Below are positions 22,059-31,968 of a stretch of 64,000 nt of DNA, in pieces. Made by a program: the position numbers and the translations under genes. The notes beneath the pieces were generated by a model. That model was not told where the DNA came from and made no database searches. It was given only the letters and a program-made list of their open reading frames with translations. The stretch's first letter is position 1. Each line of letters starts with the position of its first letter. Origin of the DNA: Glebionis coronaria (taxonomy: Eukaryota; Streptophyta; Magnoliopsida; Asterales; Asteraceae); NCBI GenBank assembly GCA_025667525.1, contig JANFOE010000190.1, positions 250,501-314,500 of the forward strand, in the 5' to 3' direction.

Positions 22059-24106
22059 TCAAGGGATTAAGAAGCGACACGGATCACCAAGCTTAGTTGG
22101 CAATTTCCTTAAGAGCACTGCAGAGCAATTCTCATTAAGTTGGGTATTAGCAATATCAAGAAGCTTCTCCTTGTCGCTAAGAAGATCTTTGAACATTTTC
22201 GCATACTTGGGCATGTGAGCAAGAGCCTCAGCGAAGGAGATGTTGAAATTCAATTGTTTAAACATTTTGAGAAAGTTCGAAACCTGAATATCGTCCTTGC
22301 TTTTGAGCTTCTCTTTCCTCAACCTTGAGGGATAAGGTATATCGGAAGAAGAGGAAGGCTTTGGGATCGAAGGATCACCCACATCCTTGGGTGGAGGAGG
22401 GGTAGGAATAAGAGGTCGAGAAATTGGGGAAGTAGAAGGATGAGGAATATGAGTAGGTGACTCGTTTTCCTTAGTCACAATCACCGGTGGAGGTATAGGA
22501 AGCTCGGGTTCCTTGGTACCTTTGCCACTACGAGTGGTGATTGCTTTCAACTCCCCTCTTGGATTCGCAACGGTGTTACTCGTAAGAGTACCCGAAGAAG
22601 AGGATTGATTACCTTGGAAGAAACCAGCCATCATGTTCCTTAAGTCATTCCTTTGACTTGCCAAAGTGTTTCGCATATCAGCTCGAAGATCGTTTCCTTG
22701 TTTCACCATGTCTGCTTTCAAGTTGAGCACTTCCCGCTGGAGATTTTCCACGATCACATCATTGGTCCTCATGTAGGTTTCAACATCATGGTGTAATGCG
22801 GTGGGTTGGTTGGGAGGAGGAGCATGGTAGGCGGGTGGTTGATAAGCAGGTTGTTGGTAAACTTGGTTGTTTCTTTGAGGTGGATATGGTTGTATTTGAG
22901 GTGGTTGGTATGGTGCACGAGGTTGTTGTTGAGGAGGGCGATTGAGGTTTTGTTGTTGGTTTGGGTTGTTAGGAGGAAAACCGGGCAACGAAAGAAAGTT
23001 GTTTGAGCGATAGCTGAGCAAGTTGCGGTCTCCTTGAGGACGAGCTTGATAAGCGGCCGGAGGATAGGTACCGTATGCGGCATTAACATTCTCAGAAGGA
23101 TAGTCTTGGGTGGTGGTACAAGTGGTGTAAGAGTGAGGACCCCCGCATATTTCACATGGTTGTCTTACAGCATGGACTTGAGCGTTTTTAGCGTTGATGT
23201 TGTTGGTGTTGCTAGCGGTTTGGGTAGCAAGCGATTCAAGAAGCGACGTATTTTTGTCAAGTCTCTTGTCGTTGTCACTAGAACTAGCACTAGCGGCATT
23301 GGTCCGAACACTCTTGGTTTGCACTCTAGACTTATTCTCAATAATATCCCAAGCGGCATTAGAGGTCTTAACCAAAATATTACCCCCGAGGCACTATTTA
23401 GTAAATCTTGGTCATTCATGCTTAAACCATTATAAAAAGTATTAATTTGGTGCAGTTTGGTAAAACCATGTTGTGGGCACTTTCTTAAAAGGTCTTTAAA
23501 ATTTTCCCAAGATTCACTAAAAGACTCATCATACTTTTGTTCAAAATTAATGATTTCATTCCGCAAAGCGGTAGTACGACAGAGTGGGAAAAAGTAGTTT
23601 ATGAACTTGGTCTCCAAATCCGTCCACGTAAGAATACTTTGTGGCGGTTCCTTTGCAAGCCAATGCTGGGCTTGTCCCTCTAAGGAAAAGGGAAAAAGTT
23701 GTAAACGGATTACCTCTTGTGGAACACAATTTAATTTGACCGTATTTGTGAGTTGCAGGATACGTTTGATGTGGTCATGAGGATCATCAATGGTACGCCC
23801 CAAGAATGGTTGAGCAGAGACCATCTGAATAAAACCGGATTTGAGCTCAAAGTTGTTGGCTGCAATCGCGGGTATGACAATTGGATCATTGTTGCCCTCC
23901 ACATGTGCTTGTAAAAGTTCAATCATAGGGCGATTGTCTGGTAGAGGTTCATTGTTGTTGTTATTATTGTGGTAGAGAGGTGGATTGTTATTGTTGTTGT
24001 TATTATTGTTGTTTTGAGGTGGATTGTTATTGTTGTTGTGTACACCGGCCATGTCTAAGTCTTCGAGAGGCTCGGGCTCTTGATAAGTCGTTGATCGTGT
24101 ACGCAT
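22059..24106 (-). pseudogene. gag: Element 2 Gag, frameshifted
   Basis: Begins MRTRSTTYQEPEP at 24106, followed by asparagine runs (about 24035-23940) and a retrotrans_gag-type domain (about 23800-23400, with FLGRTIDDPHDHIK and QLFPFSLEGQAQHWL). The frame shifts near 23388 in a five-G run and continues at 23375-22059 with a CCHC-like zinc knuckle CEICGGPHSYTTC (near 23156-23118), a proline/glutamine-rich linker, ITTRSGK, and the YPSRLRKEK...FLKMFKQLN block seen in all three Athila elements here. A TGA at 22059 cuts it from the protease. In the host it would form the RNA-packaging particle. Confidence 0.9.
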
Positions 24107-24294
24107 GCACCTGCAACAGAACTAACAAAGCAAACAAGAAATATTTTTGTCTTTTTTATGTTTTTTACTTTTTAGGATTTTTGAACATTTTATATTTTTT
24201 AGGGTTTTTGAAAGTTTTTATGAAAAAGTAACGTTCACGGTGAACGGATCCCAAAATCCAAGTTCTCACAAAAAACTGTTAATCCTTACGAGAA
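24107..24294 (-). other. Element 2 leader between primer site and gag
   Basis: 188-nt leader. It ends in a pyrimidine-rich stretch and GTTGCAG (plus-strand CTGCAAC at 24111-24117) five nt before the gag ATG, a good 3' splice-site match that recurs in element 4. Confidence 0.6.
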
Positions 24295-24312
24295 GAGCCG
24301 GCAGCGGCGCCA
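24295..24312 (-). other. Element 2 primer-binding site
   Basis: The minus strand reads TGGCGCCGCTGCCGGCTC, 2 nt past the 5' LTR. This type of site is usually assigned to tRNA-Asp in Athila elements; I have not checked it against a tRNA set. Confidence 0.85.
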
Positions 24313-24314
24313 TT

Positions 24315-25880
24315 TGATACAAGAGCTTTGGATGGGGTTCAGATTTATGTCTAGGTATCTTCTCGAATTGATCACAGCTGGAAAGATTGTTCTTGGAGAC
24401 AAATAGGGGGTTTGGGTTTTCTATTCTACTAAAACGATTAAAAGCGTAAAATGATAAAAACTTAAACCCAAACAGTCAATAAAATAAAGCTTTAATTAAA
24501 AATTAAACAATAAAACAGTAAACAGTAAATTACCACTTAATACTGATTCGGAATGCTCAAAAGAAAACTGATCCAGAATATTTATGACAAAAACTGCTCA
24601 TTCGGAAGAATTAATCGATTCGGAATATAACTGATTCGGAACAAACTGATTTGGAACAAATAAACCCCTTCATTCGGAACTTTCAGAAAAATCAGATTCG
24701 GAACTTTTGAAACATTTGATTCGGAACTTTTGATACATTTGGTTCAGAACTTTTAAAACAAATCGGTTCGGAATTTTCAAATAAAATGGTTCGGAACATT
24801 TTAGCAAAAATCGGTTTGGAACTTTCTCAAGGATCTGGTTCGGAACTTTCTCAAGAATCAGATTCGGAACTTGCAAAAATATCGATTCCGAATTGCTAAA
24901 AACCTTGGTTCGGAACTTCTAAAAATTGTTGATTCGGAACTTCTAAAAAAACACTGATTCGGAACTTTTTTGCAAGGAAGTGATTTGGAACAATTTCAAA
25001 CACACTGATTCGGAATCTGGGGAAACGAAGAACAGTAGGTAACATAAAAACAGGGGAACACGATTTTACCAACAATCAACCAAGTTTTTTACCAAAACTT
25101 AAACAAAACTAATCACTAATCATCTACTAACCATAAACAACAAATCCCATCAATAAAAACATAAAACCCAATAACTTTAGAAGATCAAAATCAACCAAAT
25201 AAGAACTTTAACTTTAAATCAAAAAGATGAAGATGAACAAGATTAATGGAAGGCTTGTATTAAATGATTAAGGTTTAGACAATCAAAGGAAAAGATTAAA
25301 ACTACAAGATTTGTGAAAAAACAAGAATAAAAATCACCACACCTTAGTGGTGTTGGCTTCTTCCCTACGAAACAAAGAGAAAGAAAAGAGAAAAACTAAA
25401 AACTTCCTAAATTGTGTGAGGGGATCTCTTTATATAGGTCTTCCATTTGGTTGGTGAGTGGGCTTTCTCCCTTTCTTCTTGTCTTCTCGTCTTTTCAGAA
25501 AAGTTGACGTTTTCGATTCTGATTCGGGATTTGTCGACGATTAAATTCAACTCGTCTTTTAATTTCTTTGTTTAATAGACTTGAGTTTCTTCGACATATG
25601 TAAATCTTCCATCTTTGGTCCTTTTCTTTGATAAATCTTCAAATAGGCCCATTGACTTCAAATCTTTTGCATCTCTTGGACAATAGACTTCATCTTGAGT
25701 CTTTTCTTCGATAAAACCCGTGCAATCCCATGTTTTCTTCAATATTCATCCGGTTGACTCTAAAAACACAATAAACACAAAAACCACACATAATTCGAAA
25801 CAAATGATATTAAATACACGTTTTGGTCTCGTTTTAGTAAGAAATAAGTGGTAAGAGGATGGGTGTTTTCACACCTATCA
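24315..25880 (-). repeat. Element 2 5' LTR (right copy)
   Basis: 1,566 bp with TGATA...TATCA ends. About 2.5% diverged from the left copy. Many differences fall in the TTCGGAAC repeats and are C/T or G/A changes at CG positions. TATA box at 25429-25436. Confidence 0.95.
24540..25020 (-). repeat. TTCGGAAC minisatellite in element 2 right LTR
   Basis: Same array as in the left LTR, 24-30-bp spacing, at offset about 860-1,340 from the LTR start in element orientation. Several copies read TTTGGAAC, TTCAGAAC or TTCCGAAT where the other LTR differs. Confidence 0.85.
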
Positions 25881-25885
25881 TTAAC
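25881..25885. repeat. Target-site duplication TTAAC, right copy
   Basis: Exact repeat of 14904-14908 beyond the right LTR of element 2. Confidence 0.93.
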
Positions 25886-26290
25886 ACTAGAAGGATTTCC
25901 ACTCATCACTGTGAACACTATAGAGTGTCACTCTGAGTGTTCTGGCAAGATCACTAAGATATTACGTAGAGGCCTGGAACGTGTTTAAGTTCAGTTAAGA
26001 ACTAAACCACTGTTTCTTTTCAGTTATCACAAGCTTGATTCATAATGAATCACACAAGTCACCTACCATGAGCGTTTTGATATTCACTCAAGAAGGATTT
26101 CCATCTTCATTGTAAATACTTTCGTATTACTCGGATGTTCAGGAAAGATCATGAAGATTTTGCGTAGGACTCTTAAGATCTTTCTTGCTTTTCACAGTGT
26201 GTGAAGAAGCAAGGAATTATGAAAGTGTGTCCTAATGAGATATTTGATGATCTCAAATGGCTCTAGACTCGATCGTGCATTTTGTATTTT
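25886..26290. repeat. ~202-bp tandem repeat units, split by element 2
   Basis: The unit that begins CAGTTGTCACGAGCTTGATT at 14842 runs to 14908, resumes at 25886 and restarts as CAGTTATCACAAGCTTGATT at 26021, giving about 202 bp per unit. The words AAGGATTTCC, TGTTC-GG-AAGATCA and CACCTACCA recur in both units. Element 2 inserted inside the array. Confidence 0.65.
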
Positions 26291-26996
26291 TAGTGATCGG
26301 AGGCTGGAGAGGAGTGCCACCATTTCAATACCAATTTATTCGGAGTGAATAAATTAATAGATAATGCGTTGTCTCCGTGTGATTAAAACTAATATCTTTT
26401 TAGAGATATCTGAGTTAGCTGGGATGGGTTGTGCATTGCATCACTGGGTCCATGATGTCTTATCTTCAATATCAAGCATCATTAAAATGATATCAATAGC
26501 ATATGTAGTGACCCGGTTTCTGCCTAAGGTTGTAAGGAGGGCTTCTTTTTTACACCCTTTATCATTACAGTTCTTTTTCATTCTTCAACCCCTTTAATGC
26601 TTACCAATACGCCATAACTAGCACCTTGTTGTGATTGTTTTAGTGTTAACTTAAGTACTTGGTCGACATTCAGCTACGTTCACAAACTTTCTCCATCTTT
26701 CCTAAAGGACTACTATTTCTAGCTATGGAATGTCCTTGGGAAGATTCCTCCGGTTCTAGAAGAATCATTGGACTTTAACCTATCCTACTATTCTTATGTC
26801 ACCACAATCTTCACCGTCGTGAATAGAGATGTTTTAGGTAAGTGTATGTCACCATGAAATCCATTTTGATATCCAAATCCATTTTGCTCCCCATAAACAT
26901 ATGCCGCGATATTCGAAAACATTTCACACATGTCGGGATGAGCCAGCACATTAAGTAAAACCATTATTGATCTCAATATTAAAACACATTTTCTCC
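26291..26996. other. Old flank before element 3, no gene identified
   Basis: I see no domain or RNA gene. A plus-strand frame at 26364-26597 (77 aa) and a minus-strand frame at 26794-26976 (60 aa, with a YQNGFHGDIHLPK segment) match nothing I recognise. It is probably part of the same old insertion as 25886-26290. Confidence 0.4.
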
Positions 26997-27001
26997 CCCA
27001 T
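26997..27001. repeat. Candidate target-site duplication CCCAT of element 3
   Basis: The five bases before the TGATGAGAC start of element 3. The partner should lie past the right edge of the window, because element 5 interrupts the 3' LTR. Confidence 0.4.
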
Positions 27002-27244
27002 TGATGAGACTGCTTTTATACATAGTCTCATCGTCCAAAAAGGGCTTTAAATGCATTAAATATCATGAAATTGGCCAAATATATGCTTGTGTTTGTTGCT
27101 TGTGTATTTTAGGTACGGATATTGAGAAAATGACAAAAGATCACAAGAATCATGCAAAAACGAACACGGGAAACGAAGCCGCACATTGAACCAAGTCCTA
27201 ATGAAGAATTTCCCAAGACAAACCCTTGAAGATTTGAAGATTTA

Positions 27245-27560
27245 TGAAGAAGGGTCCTCCAATATTGAAGAATTGATACTTTATACCATTGTATCTTCAT
27301 AATTACAAGATTGGTCCCTAAAGTTTGTCAATATTACAAAAAGGGCCCTCCACTTTGAAGCATTGGCAATTTTAGTCCATCAACAAAACTAAATTGTCAA
27401 TATTTATCCTCCTCAAAGTCAAACATATCATGAAGGACTTCAAGATAAAAGAAATTACAAGTTTGGTCCTTTGAAAATGTCAAAATTACCAAAAGGACCC
27501 TTGACTTTGAAGAAATGGCAAAAATGGTCCCTCATTAATCATGACTTGGAAAATTTAGTC
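27245..27560 (+). repeat. Degenerate GGTCC(C)T/AGGGACC-type repeats in element 3 LTR
   Basis: Phrases such as ACAAGATTGGTCCCT, AAAAGGGCCCTC, ATTTTAGTCC, GTTTGGTCCTTTG and AAAATGGTCCCTC alternate with CTTTGAAGAATTGGCA-like words at about 60-80-bp spacing. The array repeats in the 3' LTR at about 39795-40070. It lies upstream of the TATA box, in the promoter-side part. Confidence 0.6.
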
Positions 27561-28351
27561 CTATAAGAAGTCAAACAAAAAAGTCAAGACCATTAGCTAT
27601 GAAGAAAATTCCAAAACAACCCTTCAAGAATCAAGAAATGGCAAGAAATACCCCTGAAATTACTTTACAAAATTATTTGGGGCAAAAGTGTGAAGTTTGA
27701 AACTTCAATAACAAAGGAAATCAGATTTTGGGGTGTAAAGTTACAAATGAAAGGAGAAGGAAAGATTGGGTGTTTAACCTGGCCGACACACATTCTTACC
27801 TAGACCAACCATATCACGCCACCTGTCCCACTCACACCTTACAACCAATCACAACTCATTATTTCTCTACCTCACCAATCCACTTCACCAGTTTATTAAT
27901 ACTTAATACTTGGCGCCTTAACACCAATTTAAAACTTAATCACCCCTAATCCGGATCAAAACCTCCACTATTCACCATAAGAACATATTTAGGGGTTTAC
28001 TAATTACATGTAATTAGCCCCTAAATCTTTCCAGATTTATGATTAAGCTTGCTTTAATCATATCGCAACTTTCAAAAAGCGTGCCACATCACCACATTAC
28101 TCACATGATTCACTCCTGCATATGCCTTTGAAGAAAATGACAAACCTTTGCAGAGAATCAACAGCTCACAATCCAGCTTTCATCCTAAACATTATTTGGA
28201 CCCTTTGATCAACTTTTCACCAACTAACATCAACAAACATCCAAAAATTCATCAAATGGCTTGAAAGTTCAATATTCGACAAGGGTACTTTAGGGACTTC
28301 ATACATTAGGGTTCCTCGTATTTTCTCAGCTTTCTAGATAACTTTTAAGCC

Positions 28352-28360
28352 TATAAAAGG
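28352..28360 (+). promoter_or_regulatory. TATA box of element 3 5' LTR
   Basis: CCTATAAAAGGCATAGG, kept at 40805-40813 in the 3' LTR. It is about 1.35 kb into the LTR, leaving a very long transcribed LTR part of about 2.8 kb. Confidence 0.65.
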
Positions 28361-31222
28361 CATAGGACTCAGTCCATTAGTTTTTGCTCTTGAATTTTCC
28401 TTTGTTCAAAGTTCTGTAAATCCATATTCAGTTTAATGAAATGAGTTTGAATCTTTGAAGAAAGTTCAAGTGCCATTGTTATTTCCTGTTTGTTATTGTT
28501 CTTTGTTTACTAATCTTCAATCTTAAAACCTGTTTTCAAAGGAGTCTGTAAAAGTTTGCACATTTTCCATGAATCTTGATATTTTGCTAAGTCTTGTTCA
28601 AACCTTGTAATTCTTGGGCTATAAAGCTAATCATAGCATCCTGATATTGTGATATCAAGGTGTTGTGAAGCTTATAACTTGGGGATAATCAAGTGTGGGG
28701 AACAAAGGTTGCATCAATCATGTTTTTCCACTTTTCTGATTTTGATATTTTGCTTCTAACTTTGTTGAATCTTAGCAGGCTTAATTGTGAAAGCTTGTGC
28801 TTGTTCTTGCTAGCACATAAGCTCAAAATTCGTGGATGTGGATGTACATCCATGAGGTTTGCACCATTCTACCTTAAATCTGTTAAAAATTTGTATTTTT
28901 GGTGACTCTCTGTGTTGCTTGTGTTCTTGCTGAGTTTGTGGTCTAATCTTGTTCAATACTGCATATTATACTTGTTAATGTGTTTGATTGGGCTTAGGTG
29001 GTCTTGAAATACACTTATACTTGTTTTAAATTAATTTGAAAAAGATAAGGGGTGTTTGGGATTATCTGTTTAAGATCATTGAGTGTTATTGTGTTGTTGA
29101 AAAGTGTTGTTTGTGTTTTGTATTTGTTATCTACTTGGTTGAGTGTTATTTGCTTCAAGTTATTGGGCTTAAACCATTGAATCAAACATTGTGCTATATC
29201 TTAATGATTTTAACTGATTTCGACCTAAGATTTTGGTAATATCTAGAATATATGCATGCTTAGGGCTAAAAGTTGTTAAATCATTTTTAATATAACCTGG
29301 TTTGAAGATTTGAGTGTTTGAATTTTGCTTGTTGGTTAAGTATATCAGCAAAGTAAAAATCTGCTTGTGTTAGTGTTCATCAGTAACTTTATTGTGCGTG
29401 AATCTTGATCTAGGCTTTGAATCAGTGCATGAAACCTGTTTAATCTTGTTCATTTAAGTTTATTATAGCTTGTGTATGCTTTTAGTGCAATTTGGTTAGT
29501 TGAAATTTGCTAAAACAGGTTATAAGTGCTTAACTGCTTATTGTTCAAAGTCTGGTGCATGTCTGATGCTTAAATGAATTAACTGTACCAATTGGCTGTT
29601 TGAGATTGTTATTTCTTTGTTGTTATTGACTCCTTATGATTAACTGATAATTTGGGTGCCTTCGTGAAACTTGAATCCACAAAAAAGTCATATAAGACAA
29701 ATAGTCAAACAAGTGAAGCAGTGGAAAAAGTTTCCACTGGTCAGACACCAAAACTAGCCCCTGCTAGTGTAATTTTTCAGTTAGCTTACTAATAAGCCAT
29801 ATTGGCTTATCTAGACCTGCAACAACTTATTTTTTGTGATAAATCTTCCTCATTTGACCCATTTGTTCGAACTGAAGCTTATCAGACCTTGACTTTTACT
29901 TTTTGCTAGAAAACTCATAAAGTTGACTTTTAAAGATGTGCTTATTTGCTTATTCCATCTTATTGAGTGAACTTATTTGAAAACTTTTGGTTGATTAAGC
30001 TTAGTTAAGTCATTTAAAAGCTTTTAAAACTTGAATCAGCTCTTGGGGTGGCCAAGAACTCGAAAACGACTATTTTGTCATTTTGTGAAGATAGCTTTTT
30101 TCTTTTTCAGGCTTATTCCTTGTGATTATTTCAAATTTCTTTTTACAGAACTCTTAGGTAACTCAAAAGAAGCTTGTGTGTTTAATTTTAGCTTATGGAA
30201 TCAACTTATAGCTTAATGGGCCAAAAAGCCCATTAAGAATAAGCTGTGGTGAGATAAGCTAACTTAAAGGCATTTTCAGATTTTGCGGCTTTGGAAAATT
30301 GTGTTCAGAATCAAATTTTAGGTCAGATAGGAGTTTTTGGGCCATTTTTATAAATATTTTTCTTATTGGGCTTATTTTGCCCCAATAAGGGTCTGTTTTG
30401 GACTTTGGCCCATCTGAAGGCCCATTAGGGGTATTTTGTAATTTTAACTTCATTTTTGTGTTAATTAGGTTAAATTAAGCTAGTTTGCAACTTTTTAAAA
30501 TTTTTTATAAATTTTAGATTTTTAAGATTATTTTATTATTATTTTATTATTAAAAATTATAAAAATTTCAAGTTTCTATATTTTTCTTAGGTTAAATACA
30601 TTAAGTTAGGAATTTTACAATTTTTTGAATATTTTTATTGTCATTAGATTAATTTTTATAATTATTGTAAGTTTAAATAGTTTTTATTTGTTTTTAAATA
30701 GTTTTTATTAATTTTAAAATTTTGAAAAATAGTTTTAAATTTAGTTAAGTCATTTCAGAGGTTTACAATTGAAAAAATCTCATTTTGGGCTTTTTGTTAA
30801 TTAAATTGATTTTTTGGGCTTTAATTACCATAAAAAAATTATTGTTTAATTAAATAAAAGGTTTGAGTGATTTTTTATTTTTTGTAAACTCTAATTACAT
30901 TATTTAGGATTTATTGCAATTTTCTTGGAATTTTTAGTGTAAATTTACTTTTGCTACTTTTTACTGATTTACGTGTACGTCTTTATCGTCGTAGTTTAAT
31001 TCGTCATCATAACCGTCATTCTCTTGTTATCTCATTTCTATTTTCTCTTCTCATAATCAATATAATAACAAAGTTAATCATCTCTTAACACACACACCAA
31101 GCCTCCTTGAGAAGGATCCCCACTTTGGGTCATAACTTGTGGTTTTCCTAAATCACTTGTTAATACTTGCCCTAATTACGCTTTGTTTTCCTAAACAAGG
31201 TTGTAAATTACAATTATCAATT

Positions 31223-31240
31223 TGGCGCCGCTGCCGGGGA
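31223..31240 (+). other. Element 3 primer-binding site
   Basis: TGGCGCCGCTGCCGGGGA, 3 nt after the LTR. Its first 14 bases equal the site used by elements 2 and 4, but it continues GGGGA rather than GGCTC. Confidence 0.85.
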
Positions 31241-31968
31241 GGCGTGTTGTGTTTTGCTTTGGCAATTGTTGTTTTTATATATAGCCATAATATCTATTTG
31301 TATTAGTAGCACTCTACTAATACGTATTATCGGTTTTTCTTTTTTGTGTGAATACTATTACTATATTGTATACGTGGAACAATAAATTCACAAGTAATCC
31401 AAAAGTGTGAAAACACAACCTTCACTTGTGAGGTCATTACCCAATCATTGTATTCGAATCTCAAACAAGAAAGAAAAGGCAAAAATAGATAAATACTTTC
31501 ATGAAGCTTGATTTTGAAAAATACAAACTATAAGGTGGGTATAAGGCGGGTATTATAAAATATACCATAAGGAAAAAGGCTCTTAAGTGCTTCGCGCCGC
31601 CTCGTTTACCCGCTTGCTTGTGAGTATTTTTAGATTGAAAGCTAATCGAGGATTTTTCCGCCCAAAGTATTATTAAGTATCATATATACTTTCTTGGTTT
31701 CATTTGATTAAACCCTCTTGAACGTTTTGGTGTTCCACAAACGTTCTAAAGTCATCGAAGGCATTCACTTCACGTGATCGTTTTCATTCCTTGAGGCTTC
31801 TTTAATCAAGAGATTTGATTAAGGAGGAGGTTTGTAGATTTTGGTCTACTTAATACAATCACAAAAATCCAAAAAAGTAAAAACAATCAAAAACCACAAA
31901 AAAATTAGAAAAATACAAAACAACAAAAAGAATCTTCTTTGCTCATCCCCTCGTTGTATGTGACGTTT
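31241..31968 (+). other. Element 3 leader
   Basis: 728 nt between primer site and gag with no open frame of note; longer than the ~190-220-nt leaders of elements 2 and 4. Poly-A rich just before the gag ATG. No splice-acceptor-like CAG sits next to the ATG here. Confidence 0.6.

Larger units (their letters stand above)
18426..24106 (-). pseudogene. gag-pol: Element 2 gag-pol polyprotein, disabled
   Basis: One ancestral frame of about 1,894 codons from ATG at 24106 (MRTRSTTYQEPEP) to the stop at 18426. It encodes Gag, aspartic protease, reverse transcriptase, RNase H and integrase, the proteins that package and copy the element RNA and insert the DNA. Breaks: a net one-base loss in a G run near 23388 within gag, and in-frame stops at 22059 (Gag-PR junction), 20361 (RT-RNase H junction), 19038 (integrase core, just before the catalytic Glu) and 18669 (integrase C-terminus). 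All four stop-delimited pieces remain in one frame. No chromodomain and no env-like frame follow. Confidence 0.93.
14909..25880 (-). mobile_element. Element 2: complete Athila-type Ty3/gypsy retrotransposon, minus strand
   Basis: A 10,972-bp element read on the minus strand, flanked by TTAAC. In its own orientation: 5' LTR (25880-24315), primer site, leader, a single Gag-PR-RT-RNase H-IN frame (24106-18426), a 2-kb 3' UTR, polypurine tract and 3' LTR (16482-14909). LTR termini are TGATA...TATCA. By hand count the LTRs differ at about 39 positions plus small indels (about 2.5%). Athila assignment rests on the MRTRS Gag start, DLGAS protease, FMDDFSV RT box and absence of a chromodomain. One frameshift and four nonsense codons kill the polyprotein. 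Confidence 0.95.
27002..31219 (+). repeat. Element 3 5' LTR
   Basis: 4,218 bp from TGATGAGAC to AATTATCA. It contains degenerate repeats near the start, a TATA box at 28352 and very AT-rich DNA at about 30460-30960. It is two to three times the length of the other Athila LTRs here. Several 60-80-residue open frames within it lack any motif. Confidence 0.93.

Noticed and set aside
27001..27189. 62-residue frame at the start of element 3 LTR, repeated at 39502-39690
   Set aside because: Present twice only as part of the LTR pair; starts at the LTR boundary and has no recognisable domain.
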